A stretch of 64,000 nucleotides of DNA from Wolbachia endosymbiont of Oedothorax gibbosus (GTDB lineage: Bacteria; Pseudomonadota; Alphaproteobacteria; Rickettsiales; Anaplasmataceae): positions 558,001 to 622,000 of the forward strand of contig NZ_OW370567.1 in the NCBI RefSeq assembly GCF_936270435.1. The letters run 5' to 3'. Every line of letters starts with the position of its first letter. The first letter of the stretch is position 1. Under the pieces are notes generated by a model. It was not told the origin of the DNA and searched no databases. It was given only the letters and a program-made list of their open reading frames with translations. Of the stretch, positions 28,898 through 38,247 are shown in pieces. The position numbers and the translations under genes are program-made.

Positions 28898-29026
28898 TCT
28901 TATGTTTTTTGTTTATACCGCTGATATTGAGCTTTTAGGTACTCGATAATTTAAAAAGAAGGTAAAAATGGCGTATTGACAAAATTGGAACTGTAAGGTA
29001 GAAATTAGCTCGTAGACAGGGAATAT

Positions 29027-29821
29027 ATGGCTTTTAATAGAGAATTAAATAAAAAATTATATGCTTTAGGGCTGCATAGTTTTGATGAAGTCAAAAAGCT
29101 TATTGGAGAAAAAGTTGATAGCAAAGCTAGTGATTATTATGGTGATACTCCGCTACACTATGCTGCTGAATCAGGCAAATTAGAAGTAGTAAAACATTTG
29201 ATAGAAGAGGAAGGATGTAATGTTGCAACTATGAATACATATGGTTCAACGCCTTTGCATAGAGCTGCGCTATGTGGTTACTTGAATATAGTAGACTATC
29301 TTGTAGAAAATGGTGCTGATTTTGCAGTTAATGATAATTATGATAGAACTCCTACTCACTCTGCTGCTGAAGGTGGTCACTTGGATATAGTAAAATATCT
29401 TATAGAAAAAGGATTTGATTTAAAGGCTACGGAGAATGGCAGTTTAACTCCTATGCATGGCGCTGCATATAATAATCACCTAGAAGTATTAAAATATCTA
29501 ATAGAACACGGTGGCAATGTAAATGCTACTAATAGAGGGGGATGGTCTGCTCTACATGAAGCTGCTGATCAAGGTCATTTAAATGTAGTACAATATCTTA
29601 TAGAAAATGGCGCTAAAGTCGATGCTGTTAACATTATTGGTTATACTCCTTTGCATGAAGCTGCTGAAAAAGGCAAATTGGAAGTAGTAAAGTATCTTAT
29701 AGAAAAAGGTTCTAATTTTAAAATAGCTGCTAGAAATGGCCACATTCCTTTAAATTTAGCTATTCTTGCAGGTCATTCTAATATAGTAGAGTATTTCAAA
29801 GTGATGAGATACAACTATTAA
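29027..29821 (+). CDS. Ankyrin-repeat protein
   Basis: A 264-residue protein made almost wholly of about seven ankyrin repeats of 33-34 residues; clear units are DTPLHYAAESGKLEVVKHLI, STPLHRAALCGYLNIVDYLV, WSALHEAADQGHLNVVQYLI and YTPLHEAAEKGKLEVVKYLI. There is no signal peptide or membrane segment. Ankyrin proteins are abundant in Wolbachia and in some cases act on host proteins; a role as effector is possible but unproven here. AGGGA precedes the ATG. The gene lies between two IS remnants. Confidence 0.88.
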   Translation: MAFNRELNKKLYALGLHSFDEVKKLIGEKVDSKASDYYGDTPLHYAAESGKLEVVKHLIEEEGCNVATMNTYGSTPLHRAALCGYLNIVDYLVENGADFAVNDNYDRTPTHSAAEGGHLDIVKYLIEKGFDLKATENGSLTPMHGAAYNNHLEVLKYLIEHGGNVNATNRGGWSALHEAADQGHLNVVQYLIENGAKVDAVNIIGYTPLHEAAEKGKLEVVKYLIEKGSNFKIAARNGHIPLNLAILAGHSNIVEYFKVMRYNY

Positions 29822-30017
29822 AGATTGAAAAAGCAAATTCGTTAAGTATGTTAAAAACAAGTCTTTTTAGTTTTATAGTCCACAAGTAAAAATTATCTTT
29901 AATATTTTCCATTTTTCTATTGAATTTTAACACAACTGCTTGACCTTACCCAGAAAAAGTAGAGAGGAAGTTAAGCCATTTTTGAGGTAAAATAAAACAT
30001 GATCATGAGGGCTTATT

Positions 30018-30380
30018 ATGGTAAAGAACAGAAAGAATTACACAGTGGAATTTAAATTAGAGGCAATAAAGTTGGTAAAGGAAACGGGGCAGTCAGCAAG
30101 CAAAATAGCTAAAGATTTAGGAATAGATAACAGTACACTAAGTGACTGGATAAAAAAATATAACGAAAAAGGATCAATAGAAGAAGCATTTCCTGGTAAG
30201 GGAAAGTTGGCACCATGTGATAAAGAAAAGTTTGAATTAAAGAAAGAACTAACAAGAGTTACTAGAGAAAGAGACATTTTAAAAAAAGCCCTGGGCAAGT
30301 CACAAAGAGTAAAATATTTATTTATCAAAAAGCATAGAAACTACTATAAAGTACAGGAGTTATGCAGGATTTTCTGCTAG
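30018..30380 (+). CDS. IS3-family orfA
   Basis: A 120-residue protein with the HTH of IS3 OrfA (YTVEFKLEAIKLVKETGQSA, then KIAKDLGIDNSTLSDWIKKY) and a leucine-zipper-like C terminus (KKELTRVTRERDILKKALG). It belongs to the IS3 element with ends at 29941 and 31178. Confidence 0.8.
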   Translation: MVKNRKNYTVEFKLEAIKLVKETGQSASKIAKDLGIDNSTLSDWIKKYNEKGSIEEAFPGKGKLAPCDKEKFELKKELTRVTRERDILKKALGKSQRVKYLFIKKHRNYYKVQELCRIFC

Positions 30381-31134
30381 CGGCTACTACAAATGGACTA
30401 GTAAGAAGAAAAGCAGCAAAGAATCAACAAGGGAGCAGTTTCTAGCAGATATTCAAAAAATATACCAAGCATCTAATTGTAGATATGGTGCACCTAAAAT
30501 TCATGCTGAACTAAAGGCTTTAGGTAAAAATTGCAACATCAAAACAGTGCAGGATGTCATGCAAAAAAATGGCATTCAAGCTAGACTGAGGCGAAGATTC
30601 AAAAGCAAAAAACAGCAGACTGACAATAGCTCCCAATATATTGGACCAAAACTTTACTACTAGTCAGCCAAACAAAGTATGGGTAACTGATATTACATAC
30701 ATAAAAACTAAGGATGGTTGGCTATATTTGGCAGCAATAATTGATCTATATTCACGTATGGTAGTTAATGAGTAGTACAATAACTAAGCATAGATGCTTT
30801 ATTGATGGCTGTTGATAAGCGCAAACCAGCCAAAGATCTGCTATTTCATAGTGATCAAGGTTCACAATATACCTCTAAAAATTATCAATTTTTACTGAAT
30901 ACAAAAAGTATTATTTCTAGCATGAGTCACAAAGGTTGTTGTTACGATAATGCTGTTTCGGAGAGCTTTTTTAGTTCACTAAAGAGGGAATTACTCATTG
31001 ATACCTCACAACACTCCGCACAACAAGCTAGAACCGCAATATTTGAATACATAGAAATTTTTTATAACAAACAACGTAGACATTCTACTATTAACTATTG
31101 CATTCCTGAAAAATTTGATTCATCATTTTCATAA
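30370..31134 (+). pseudogene. IS3-family orfB, broken
   Basis: The integrase is spread over several stretches: SASGYYKWTSKKKSSKES and YGAPKIHAELKALGKN up to a frameshift/stop near 30640; NKVWVTDITYIKTKDGW (first catalytic Asp) ending at a stop in VVNE near 30775; then KDLLFHSDQGSQYTS (second Asp), NAVSESFFSSLKREL (Glu) and YNKQRRHSTINYCIPEKF. All catalytic residues exist, but no single frame joins them. Confidence 0.8.
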
Positions 31135-31176
31135 TGAAAATGGCTTAACTTCCTCTCTACTTTTTCTGGGTAAGGT

Positions 31177-31371
31177 CACTGGGATGACAGGAGAAGGAAG
31201 CACTGGGATGACAGAAGAAGGAAGCACTGGGATGACAGGAGAAGGAGGTTACTGGGATGACACCGTCATAAGGTGAAATGAGATCCCAGTGTCTGGGCAC
31301 TGGGATGACGCCTCTGGGCACTGCCGTCATAAAGGAACCAGTGTCAGCTATTCAGATGACAGAGAAGATGT
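31177..31371. repeat. 24-bp tandem repeats and palindromic repeat debris
   Basis: Three 24-bp tandem units of cactgggatgacaggagaag plus gaag (31177-31248, one base differing in unit 2 and one in unit 3), followed by inverted pieces (agatcccagtgtctgggcac, tgggatgacg, gtcataaagg). They belong to the dispersed 'ctgggatgac/gtcatcccag' repeats found throughout this window. The stretch holds no gene. Confidence 0.75.
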
Positions 31372-32430
31372 CTAATGTATACAACCCACTACCTCACTAA
31401 TGTTACTAAATCCATCTCTCCTTATTAGTTCTGCAAGTTCTAGATTAATTTTGTTTACAACTTGAGGTCCGTGGTATATGAGAGCAGTGTACAACTGCAC
31501 CAAAGAAGCTCCTGCCTTTATTTTTTTATATGCATCATCACCACTTGAGATTCCTCCGCACCCTATCAATAATATTTTGCCCTTAGTAAATTTGTACATA
31601 TCGCCCAATAACTCGGTTGAAAGTTTGAACAGTGGTTTGCCACTCAATCCGCCACTTTCGTTGTGGTGGGAATGCAGATTATCTCTACTTACCGTAGTGT
31701 TGCTTACTGTTAAACCGTCAATTTTATATTCCAGTGCAAGCTCAGCGATATTTTCTTTCGTTTGCTGATCTATATCTGGTGAGATTTTTAATATTATTGG
31801 TATGGATTTAGAATTATCAATTGATCTGCGGATAGCTTTCAGTAATTCCGATAATTCTTGCTTATTGTGCAGATTGCGCAAATTAGGCGTGTTTGGGGAT
31901 GAGATGTTCAGTACTATATAATTGCTTTTTCCATATACCATCTTTATTAAATCAACATAATCACTAATTTGGTCTTTCGATGCGCTATTTTTTCCTATAT
32001 TTATGCCAAAAATGCAGTCATCAAGCTTGGGTTTATCTATTTGTTTAAGAAAATAGTCTATTCCTTTATTGTTAAATCCCAATCTGTTAATTATCCCTTG
32101 ATCCTCAACTAACCGAAAAATTCTTGGTTTTTTGTTTCCATATTGTGGATTACGAGTTACAGTACCAGTTTCAATAAATCCAAAACCAAATGAAAGCATA
32201 GGCCTTATAACTTCTGCATTTTTGTCAAAACCTGCAGCCAGGCCCACGGGGCTTCTGAGCTTATTACCAAAAAAATTCACACTCAAAGATTCTGGTAGCT
32301 CTATAGGATTCTTATAAGGTATTTTCTTTAATGCCATAATTGCCAAAGAGTGAGCAACTTCAGGCGGTAGTAAAAATAGTAAATTACGTTTGTAAAACAT
32401 TTTGCTTATTTTTAGTTTATTTTTTACCAT
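31372..32430 (-). CDS. pyrD: Dihydroorotate dehydrogenase (quinone), class 2
   Basis: Oxidises dihydroorotate to orotate in pyrimidine synthesis, passing electrons to quinone. The 352-residue protein has the class 2 N-terminal membrane-associating helix (FYKRNLLFLLPPEVAHSLAI), then SPVGLAAGFDKNAEV, GFIETGTVTRNPQYGN, INRLGFNNKG, the active-site part YIVLNISSPNTPNLR, ILKISPD, and the FMN phosphate site GGISSGDDAYKKIKAGASLV. The length is normal. Met11 (32400) is an alternative start. An IS982 copy stands 12 bp upstream, so the native promoter has been separated. Confidence 0.95.
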   Translation of the reverse strand: MVKNKLKISKMFYKRNLLFLLPPEVAHSLAIMALKKIPYKNPIELPESLSVNFFGNKLRSPVGLAAGFDKNAEVIRPMLSFGFGFIETGTVTRNPQYGNKKPRIFRLVEDQGIINRLGFNNKGIDYFLKQIDKPKLDDCIFGINIGKNSASKDQISDYVDLIKMVYGKSNYIVLNISSPNTPNLRNLHNKQELSELLKAIRRSIDNSKSIPIILKISPDIDQQTKENIAELALEYKIDGLTVSNTTVSRDNLHSHHNESGGLSGKPLFKLSTELLGDMYKFTKGKILLIGCGGISSGDDAYKKIKAGASLVQLYTALIYHGPQVVNKINLELAELIRRDGFSNISEVVGCIH

Positions 32431-32442
32431 GTAACGCTATAA

Positions 32443-33423
32443 ACCCCAGTTATGGATTAACCAACGAAGTAAAGCTGAGAAATACAGGGCTTTTTCGATT
32501 GCATTGAATAAGAAATGAGGGTAGAAAAAATATGTACCAAGAAATTTACTGTGGATCTATGCCGAGTGTGCTCAAGTTCAAATTTGTTTTTTAGGCAGCC
32601 AAAAACCGTTTCAACAATCGATCTTTTCCCTAGTAAAATCTTCTCTTTCAGCGAAATCAGTGCATTTTTCATACCTTTTTTCACTTTAGTGACGAGTTTT
32701 AGACCTCTATCGAATAGTTTCTCAAAGAGCTCTTTCTTTATATAGCCCTTATCTCCAAACAAAAGTCCAGTTAGTTTTTTGGTTAGAGTTGGTACAGGTT
32801 TTCTGTCATCGACGTTACCTCTGGTTAGCGTAACACCTTGAATTTCACCTATTTCATTGATTACTACATGTAATTTAAAACCAAAAAACCAGCCGTAAGT
32901 ATTCTTTCCTAACTCTGCTAATCCTTTGAAAACCTTATTTCTTGAGATTCTTTTTCGATGGCATACTGCTATTGAAGTAGAATCTATGTAGGAAATCCCG
33001 GTCATTTTTGCTTGTTCACAAAACCATTGCAAAAGTAATGCTAAATACCACAAAACTCGCGGCTTTAAGGCAATAAATCTGTGATATGAAGGCAGCTTTG
33101 AAAACTCTGATCTATAGAATAACTGAAGATAACAAAGATAAAAAGCCTTGAAGTTTTTACATGGTGATTTATGGTATAATAGGATTATGGTTAGAATTTC
33201 TGAGTGCGCTATTTCTGGTACTCTGGTTGGTTTTTTGCCGTTTGATAAGAACCTATTTGCAAAATTATCATCTACCGCACGACAAAAATCCTCGACGCAA
33301 CAGTACAGTTCTGTAATATCTTTCTTCATGTGTAACCTCTTATTATTACTAAAATACTCGAGTTTACCCTGTTTCCCTCTTCTTAGTTATACTTTTATCT
33401 ATTTTCTAATCCATAACTGAGGT
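32443..33423 (-). mobile_element. IS982-family element, copy D
   Basis: A 981-bp element flanked by TATAA at 32438-32442 and 33424-33428, between tRNA-Cys and pyrD. It shares with copy A the A two bases before the transposase ATG. Confidence 0.92.
32457..33329 (-). CDS. IS982-family transposase (copy D)
   Basis: Same 290-residue protein as the other copies, complete. It is read in the same direction as pyrD, so transcripts from this gene could run on into pyrD. Confidence 0.9.
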   Translation of the reverse strand: MKKDITELYCCVEDFCRAVDDNFANRFLSNGKKPTRVPEIAHSEILTIILLYHKSPCKNFKAFYLCYLQLFYRSEFSKLPSYHRFIALKPRVLWYLALLLQWFCEQAKMTGISYIDSTSIAVCHRKRISRNKVFKGLAELGKNTYGWFFGFKLHVVINEIGEIQGVTLTRGNVDDRKPVPTLTKKLTGLLFGDKGYIKKELFEKLFDRGLKLVTKVKKGMKNALISLKEKILLGKRSIVETVFGCLKNKFELEHTRHRSTVNFLVHIFSTLISYSMQSKKPCISQLYFVG

Positions 33424-33546
33424 TATAAGAGTATAACCATAACTTGAAAAGAAATTGATTTTACTTATGAATAATTTTCTCTATAGGTTACACACTTAAA
33501 GCTACTGTTGAATTGAGCAACTTTTACAAGATATAGAAAATGAAAG

Positions 33547-33618
33547 AGGCCGGGACCGGAATTGAACCGGTATAAAAGGATTTGCAGTCCTCCGCATAAG
33601 CCATTCTGCCACCCAGCC
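33547..33618 (-). tRNA. tRNA-Cys (anticodon GCA)
   Basis: On the minus strand the sequence folds as a cloverleaf: acceptor GGCTGGG with CCCGGCC and discriminator U73 (usual for cysteine), D-arm with AGAATGGCTTA, anticodon stem GGACTGCAAATCC giving GCA, and T-arm CCGGTTCAATTCCGG. CCA is not encoded. It lies 5 bp after the end of the aldolase gene. Confidence 0.93.
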
Positions 33619-33623
33619 GTTTT

Positions 33624-34523
33624 TTATGTGTAAATATCCATTATATCTTTTAGCATAGATAAAGCTTCCTCCCTTTTGCGTTGAAAAGTGTTACGTCCAA
33701 TGATTGAACCACTACCACCACCCTGCTTAATTTCTTTTGCTTCATTGCGTATGTCATCTACTTCCTTCGATTCACCACCAGAAAAAACTACTATTCTTTT
33801 CCCTGCAAAACAAGATCTTTTAACATATTCAATTCTTTTAGATAATGATTCAATATTTTCTGTTTCTATTTTCTCCCTTTCCAAATATTTAGTTGGAAGT
33901 TTTACTTTTATTATATTAGCGCCAAGCAAAGCTGCCATGTGTGCAGCATAGGCAATAACATCAACCGCTGTTTCACCTTCTTTGGAAATTCCTTCACCGC
34001 GTGGATAAGACCATAGCACTACTGCAAGCCCATAAGATTTGGCTTCAGCTACGATTTCACGGGCTTCTTCCATCATATCGAAACACTTAGCAGAACCAGG
34101 ATATATAGTAAATCCAACAGCCAAGCAGCCCAAACGCAGCGCATCTTTCACAGAAGAGGTTATTGCTTGATCAGAGGTTAGGTTCTTTGAATGTAAAGAA
34201 TTGGAACTATTAAGTTTCAAAATAAGTGGGAGCATTCCAGCATAAGTTGAAGCACCAGCTTCAATCATACCAAGTGGAGCAGCATATGCACTTACTCCAG
34301 AATCAACTGCAAGCTGAAAATGATAATGTGGGTCATAAGCATCAGGGTTAACTTCAAAACTTTTAATTGGCCCGTGCTCAAATCCTTGATCTACTGGCAG
34401 AATCACTAACTTGCCAGTGCCGCCAAGCTTTCCATGCATGAGAATACGAGTAAGATTTGCTTTTACCCCGGGGGTTTCACTTTCGTAGTAGCTTAGAACT
34501 TGTTTTACTTTATCACTTATCAC
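33624..34523 (-). CDS. fbaB: Class I fructose-bisphosphate aldolase (DhnA type)
   Basis: Cleaves or forms fructose 1,6-bisphosphate by a Schiff base. In a glycolysis-limited endosymbiont it probably serves gluconeogenesis. The 299-residue protein has the archaeal-type class I sequence: VILPVDQGFEHGP near the N terminus, VGFTIYPGSAK, VLWSYPRGEG, NIIKVKLPTKYL with the likely Schiff-base Lys, RIVVFSGGESK and GGGSGSIIGRNTFQR at the phosphate site. Members of the family are near 300 residues. The ATG at 34523 is the natural start, following an AT-rich leader. Confidence 0.92.
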   Translation of the reverse strand: MISDKVKQVLSYYESETPGVKANLTRILMHGKLGGTGKLVILPVDQGFEHGPIKSFEVNPDAYDPHYHFQLAVDSGVSAYAAPLGMIEAGASTYAGMLPLILKLNSSNSLHSKNLTSDQAITSSVKDALRLGCLAVGFTIYPGSAKCFDMMEEAREIVAEAKSYGLAVVLWSYPRGEGISKEGETAVDVIAYAAHMAALLGANIIKVKLPTKYLEREKIETENIESLSKRIEYVKRSCFAGKRIVVFSGGESKEVDDIRNEAKEIKQGGGSGSIIGRNTFQRKREEALSMLKDIMDIYT

Positions 34524-34584
34524 TATAATTCAAATTAAATTTAAGTTATAAATTGTAACAAAGATGAAGTTCAATACAAGGATT

Positions 34585-36891
34585 TTAAACTATATCAAAA
34601 GCAATTTTATTTTCTACTTTATTCATATAGATTCTTAATTTCTTTCCTTTTATTAATTTACGATTCAGTATTTCTTCCGCTAAGTAACTTTTTATCTCTT
34701 TTTCAATAAGTCTCTCTATCGGACGTGCTCCCATTTCCTTACTATAACCCATTTGTACAAGATAAGATTTCACTTCATCTTCTACCAAGCAGTTTATGCC
34801 TTTTTGCGTCAGCTGCTTTTTCAGTTCCTGAATAAATTTATCTACAATATGCAAAATCACATCCGTACTTAAGTCAGAAAAAGAAATAATCGCATCAAGA
34901 CGATTACGAAATTCAGGGCTAAAAACCTGTTCTATTGCTTTTTCGCTATCACCAATATTAAAATTTTTATGCCCAAAGCCAACAAAACTTTTGCTGCGTT
35001 CAACTGCTCCTGCATTAGTTGTCATAATTAAAATTATATTGGAAAAGTTAACTTTACGTCCGTAAGTGTCTGTAACACAACCATAATCCATAATTTGTAG
35101 CAATATATTATAGATATCGCTATGTGCCTTTTCAATTTCATCAAGCAGTACAACACTATATTGATTGTTAGATACAGACTCTGTGAGTAATCCACCCTGA
35201 TCATAACCTACATATCCAGGAGGAGAACCAATCATCCTGGATATCGTATGAGATTCAATATATTCGGACATATCAAAACGTATAAGATTCATGCCCATGC
35301 TTTCTGCTAATTGTTTTGCTAGCTCGGTTTTACCAACACCGGTTGGCCCTGCAAAAAGATAATTTGCTAAAGGCTTATTGTAATTTCTCAACCCAGATTT
35401 AGCAATTTTAATAGAATTAACAAGAGATTCTATTGCCTGCTCTTGGCCAAAAATCACCTTTTCTAGATTAGCTTTTAAAGACTTTACTTTCTGCAAATCA
35501 TCAGATTCAGATCCGCAAGGCACATTTGTAATTCTAGTAATGGTATTCTTAATATCTCTACTATTTACAATTTTACCCCTGTTTCTTAGCAATTTACAAT
35601 ATGCCCCTGCCTCATCAATAACATCAACCGCTTTATCAGGTAATATTCGCCCAGTAATATACTTATGCGAAAGTTCAGCCGCAGACCTAATGGCATTCTT
35701 TGTATAATATACTCCATGATACCCTTCATAGTAGTGCTTTATGCCATCTAGTATCTTTATCGTTTCATTAACAGAAGATTCTTTAACATTAATTTTTTGA
35801 AACCTTCTCGCTAGTGCTTTATCTTTTTCAAAACTAGCGCTGTATTCTCTATATGTGGTTGCACCTATACAACGCAGTGTACCTCTTGCAAGCGCAGGTT
35901 TGAGTAGGTTACCTGCATCAAGAAAGCTACCACTTGTAGAACCTGCTCCAATGATAGTGTGTATTTCGTCAATAAAAAGGATAGTACCTGGTTTTGCCTC
36001 AATCGCTTTTATTATAGATTTTATTCTCTCTTCAAAATCACCTCTATAGCGTGTCCCTGCAAGGAGTGATCCTAAATCCAAAGCATAAATTATACTGGAC
36101 CTGAGCGCACTCGGAACACTGCCTTCAATGATCTTTAATACCAAACCCTCAACTATTGTTGTTTTGCCAACACCTGGGTCTCCAACATATAAAGGGTTGT
36201 TTTTTCTACGCCTCAATAATATTTCTATAGTACGATTTAATTCATAATCACGACCAATAACATAATCTATTTTTTTGCTTCTTGCATAGTCATTTAAATT
36301 TTTACAATAACTTTGTAGAATTTCCTCATCTTTTAGTAGCTCACCTTTATTTACTGTAGTAGGAGCATCATTATTTTTATCAAGTTTTACTTTATGATTG
36401 GTGGTGTATTCATCCATATCGTTAGAGTATTTCATATTAGATATGTGGTAAATCAAATTGGAATCTTTCGCACTTTGTTTCTGCAATAGATCTTCAACGT
36501 ATAAATCTTGCCCAGACAAAATTTCTACTAGAACGTTTGCTCCATTTATTTCTTTTTTTCCCAAGCTATGAGCCCGTATTATTGCTCTGTGTATTATGCA
36601 TTGAAACATTGAGCTAGGTTTAACTCCACTGATAATCAATTCAGAACTGCTTTGTAAAAACCCTTTTACATTATTATTATAATCATTAGCCTTAATATTG
36701 CACCTTGATAGAATGTTATCCATATTTATGATTTCATCGGCTCTGATATTACATCTTGACAAAACGTAATTTACATCCACGTCTTTAGTTAACGCCAGCA
36801 ATAAATGTTCTACCTTTGCATATTTAAGATTAAAATTAGAAGCAATGAGTAGTGCTCTATTCAAACTTGCCTCTAAGTTTTTGGAAATCAT
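34585..36891 (-). CDS. clpA: ATP-dependent Clp protease ATP-binding subunit ClpA
   Basis: A hexameric AAA+ unfoldase that feeds proteins to ClpP. At 768 residues it has normal length. There is an N-terminal double Clp repeat (residues 1-150, LNRALLIASNFNLKYAKVEH), AAA-1 with Walker A GDPGVGKTT near 237 and Walker B ILFIDEIHTIIGAG, and AAA-2 with GPTGVGKTELAKQ near 514, VLLDEIEKAHSD and NIILIMTTNAGA. KSFVGFGHKN carries a G-F loop in the place where ClpA contacts ClpP. ClpA rather than ClpB or ClpC is indicated by the lack of a middle coiled coil between the two AAA domains. Confidence 0.95.
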   Translation of the reverse strand: MISKNLEASLNRALLIASNFNLKYAKVEHLLLALTKDVDVNYVLSRCNIRADEIINMDNILSRCNIKANDYNNNVKGFLQSSSELIISGVKPSSMFQCIIHRAIIRAHSLGKKEINGANVLVEILSGQDLYVEDLLQKQSAKDSNLIYHISNMKYSNDMDEYTTNHKVKLDKNNDAPTTVNKGELLKDEEILQSYCKNLNDYARSKKIDYVIGRDYELNRTIEILLRRRKNNPLYVGDPGVGKTTIVEGLVLKIIEGSVPSALRSSIIYALDLGSLLAGTRYRGDFEERIKSIIKAIEAKPGTILFIDEIHTIIGAGSTSGSFLDAGNLLKPALARGTLRCIGATTYREYSASFEKDKALARRFQKINVKESSVNETIKILDGIKHYYEGYHGVYYTKNAIRSAAELSHKYITGRILPDKAVDVIDEAGAYCKLLRNRGKIVNSRDIKNTITRITNVPCGSESDDLQKVKSLKANLEKVIFGQEQAIESLVNSIKIAKSGLRNYNKPLANYLFAGPTGVGKTELAKQLAESMGMNLIRFDMSEYIESHTISRMIGSPPGYVGYDQGGLLTESVSNNQYSVVLLDEIEKAHSDIYNILLQIMDYGCVTDTYGRKVNFSNIILIMTTNAGAVERSKSFVGFGHKNFNIGDSEKAIEQVFSPEFRNRLDAIISFSDLSTDVILHIVDKFIQELKKQLTQKGINCLVEDEVKSYLVQMGYSKEMGARPIERLIEKEIKSYLAEEILNRKLIKGKKLRIYMNKVENKIAFDIV

Positions 36892-36995
36892 CTCCTATTC
36901 TCTCTAAAAGTGGGAACTCATATATAATGAATAGCACATAATTATTAAAAAAATTGAAATTCAGCAGTTTGCTGTAGCCAATTTGAATTCCCACA

Positions 36996-37034
36996 CGTCA
37001 TACCGCCGCGGCGCTAACAAGTAGCGGGATGACG
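36996..37034. repeat. Wolbachia palindromic repeat
   Basis: Imperfect inverted repeat: cgtcataccgc ... gcgggatgacg, with the inner part cggcgctaacaagtag seen again near 40641 and 52981. The 264-bp gap between clpA and the oxidoreductase gene holds nothing else apart from a short hairpin-like piece, taattccccc. Confidence 0.7.
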
Positions 37035-37155
37035 GTTGTCGGTAAATCTAAGTCAGTTTAGCTATATGCTTTTAATTCCCCCAAAAGGAGAATTAAATAT
37101 GTGAAATTCTAGTTGATATAATTTAATGAATGGTTAATTTTAACTATTAATTTAT

Positions 37156-38133
37156 TTAAGAGACTTTGATGATATTTAACCCACTCGCTTTTCTATTTTC
37201 CATGTCGCGATGAGCTTGAATTATTTCATCAAATTTATATTTTTTATTGATCCGTACAGTTAAAAGTTTTTTTCTTATCATCTCGAAGATTTCCATTGTG
37301 GTAAGCACTAATGTGAATCTATCATGCTTGTAATGATATATTGAGGTTCCAGTTGCAAATAACGAACGTGAACTAAGTAAAGAAAAACTAATAGGAGCGT
37401 TACCTGATATCTGCCCATAGGAAACGTGTATGCCGAACCTGCCTAAAGATTCAAAAGAGAGCTTGCTTGTAGCGTAACCTATGGGGTCATACACTGCACC
37501 TACTCCTCTGTTTTGCGTAATCTCCATAACTTTAGAAACGAAGTCTTTATCATTGTAGTTTATTGCGTATGTGCAGCCACTTTGTAAAGCTATCTTCATT
37601 TTTTCATCAGAGCTTACAGAGCCTATCACTACACCTTTTTTATCCTTTGCCCATTGGCATATTATTTGTCCTAAACCACCATTAGCTCCATGAACTAATA
37701 CAAAAGCACCAGGCCTGATTTTATAAGATTGATTAACTAAATAGTGAGCTGTCATACCTTTAAACAGCACTGCAGCGGCAACTTCATCAGATATATCATC
37801 TGGAATTTTTATCAGATATTTCTGGTGTATAATGCGCTTTTCACAATATGCCCCTGGAGGAGCTGTGCAATATCCAACTCTGTCTCCAACCTTAAATCCA
37901 TCACTGATTTTTTTACCAAGCTTTTCAATCACTCCCACTGCTTCTACCCCAAGCACTGATGGCAAATCTTTAATTTTGCGCATACCTTTTCTGTGTTCTA
38001 AATCATAACGATTTAAGCCGATAGTTGTGTGACGTATTAAGACTTCCTCGCCTTTTGGCTCACCTATATTCTTATCTACAAATTCTAATACTTCTGGTCC
38101 TCCAGTTTTTTTAATTTGTATAGCCCTAACCAT
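37156..38133 (-). CDS. qor: NADPH:quinone oxidoreductase (zinc-less MDR family)
   Basis: A 325-residue medium-chain dehydrogenase/reductase. The GroES-like part (residues 1-120) carries IGLNRYDLEHRKGM and LPSVLGVEAVGVIEKLG. The nucleotide fold has the ALFKGMTAHYLV helix and VLVHGANGGLGQIICQWAK, the AxxGxxG dinucleotide motif of quinone oxidoreductases. It lacks the catalytic zinc cysteines. Members reduce quinones with NADPH in one-electron or two-electron steps. The gene reads away from the ankyrin-like gene at 38248. Confidence 0.9.
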   Translation of the reverse strand: MVRAIQIKKTGGPEVLEFVDKNIGEPKGEEVLIRHTTIGLNRYDLEHRKGMRKIKDLPSVLGVEAVGVIEKLGKKISDGFKVGDRVGYCTAPPGAYCEKRIIHQKYLIKIPDDISDEVAAAVLFKGMTAHYLVNQSYKIRPGAFVLVHGANGGLGQIICQWAKDKKGVVIGSVSSDEKMKIALQSGCTYAINYNDKDFVSKVMEITQNRGVGAVYDPIGYATSKLSFESLGRFGIHVSYGQISGNAPISFSLLSSRSLFATGTSIYHYKHDRFTLVLTTMEIFEMIRKKLLTVRINKKYKFDEIIQAHRDMENRKASGLNIIKVS

Positions 38134-38247
38134 GATGAATGTAAGTAAAAACTTTGATTATGTTATCTAATAATTAATATTTTGCAAAATGTTATTTACA
38201 GTTTATATACTATATAAGCGTATATTAATAGTTTTAAGGTATAAATT

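Larger units (their letters stand above)
29941..31178 (+). mobile_element. IS3-family element, inactivated
   Basis: Perfect 40-bp terminal inverted repeats: left from tgaccttacccagaaaaagt, right ending actttttctgggtaaggtca. OrfA is intact; orfB is broken by a shift and two stops. The right end adjoins a tandem repeat block. Confidence 0.88.

Noticed and set aside
31177-31371. CRISPR array
   Set aside because: The tandem units are contiguous without spacers, and no cas gene is present.
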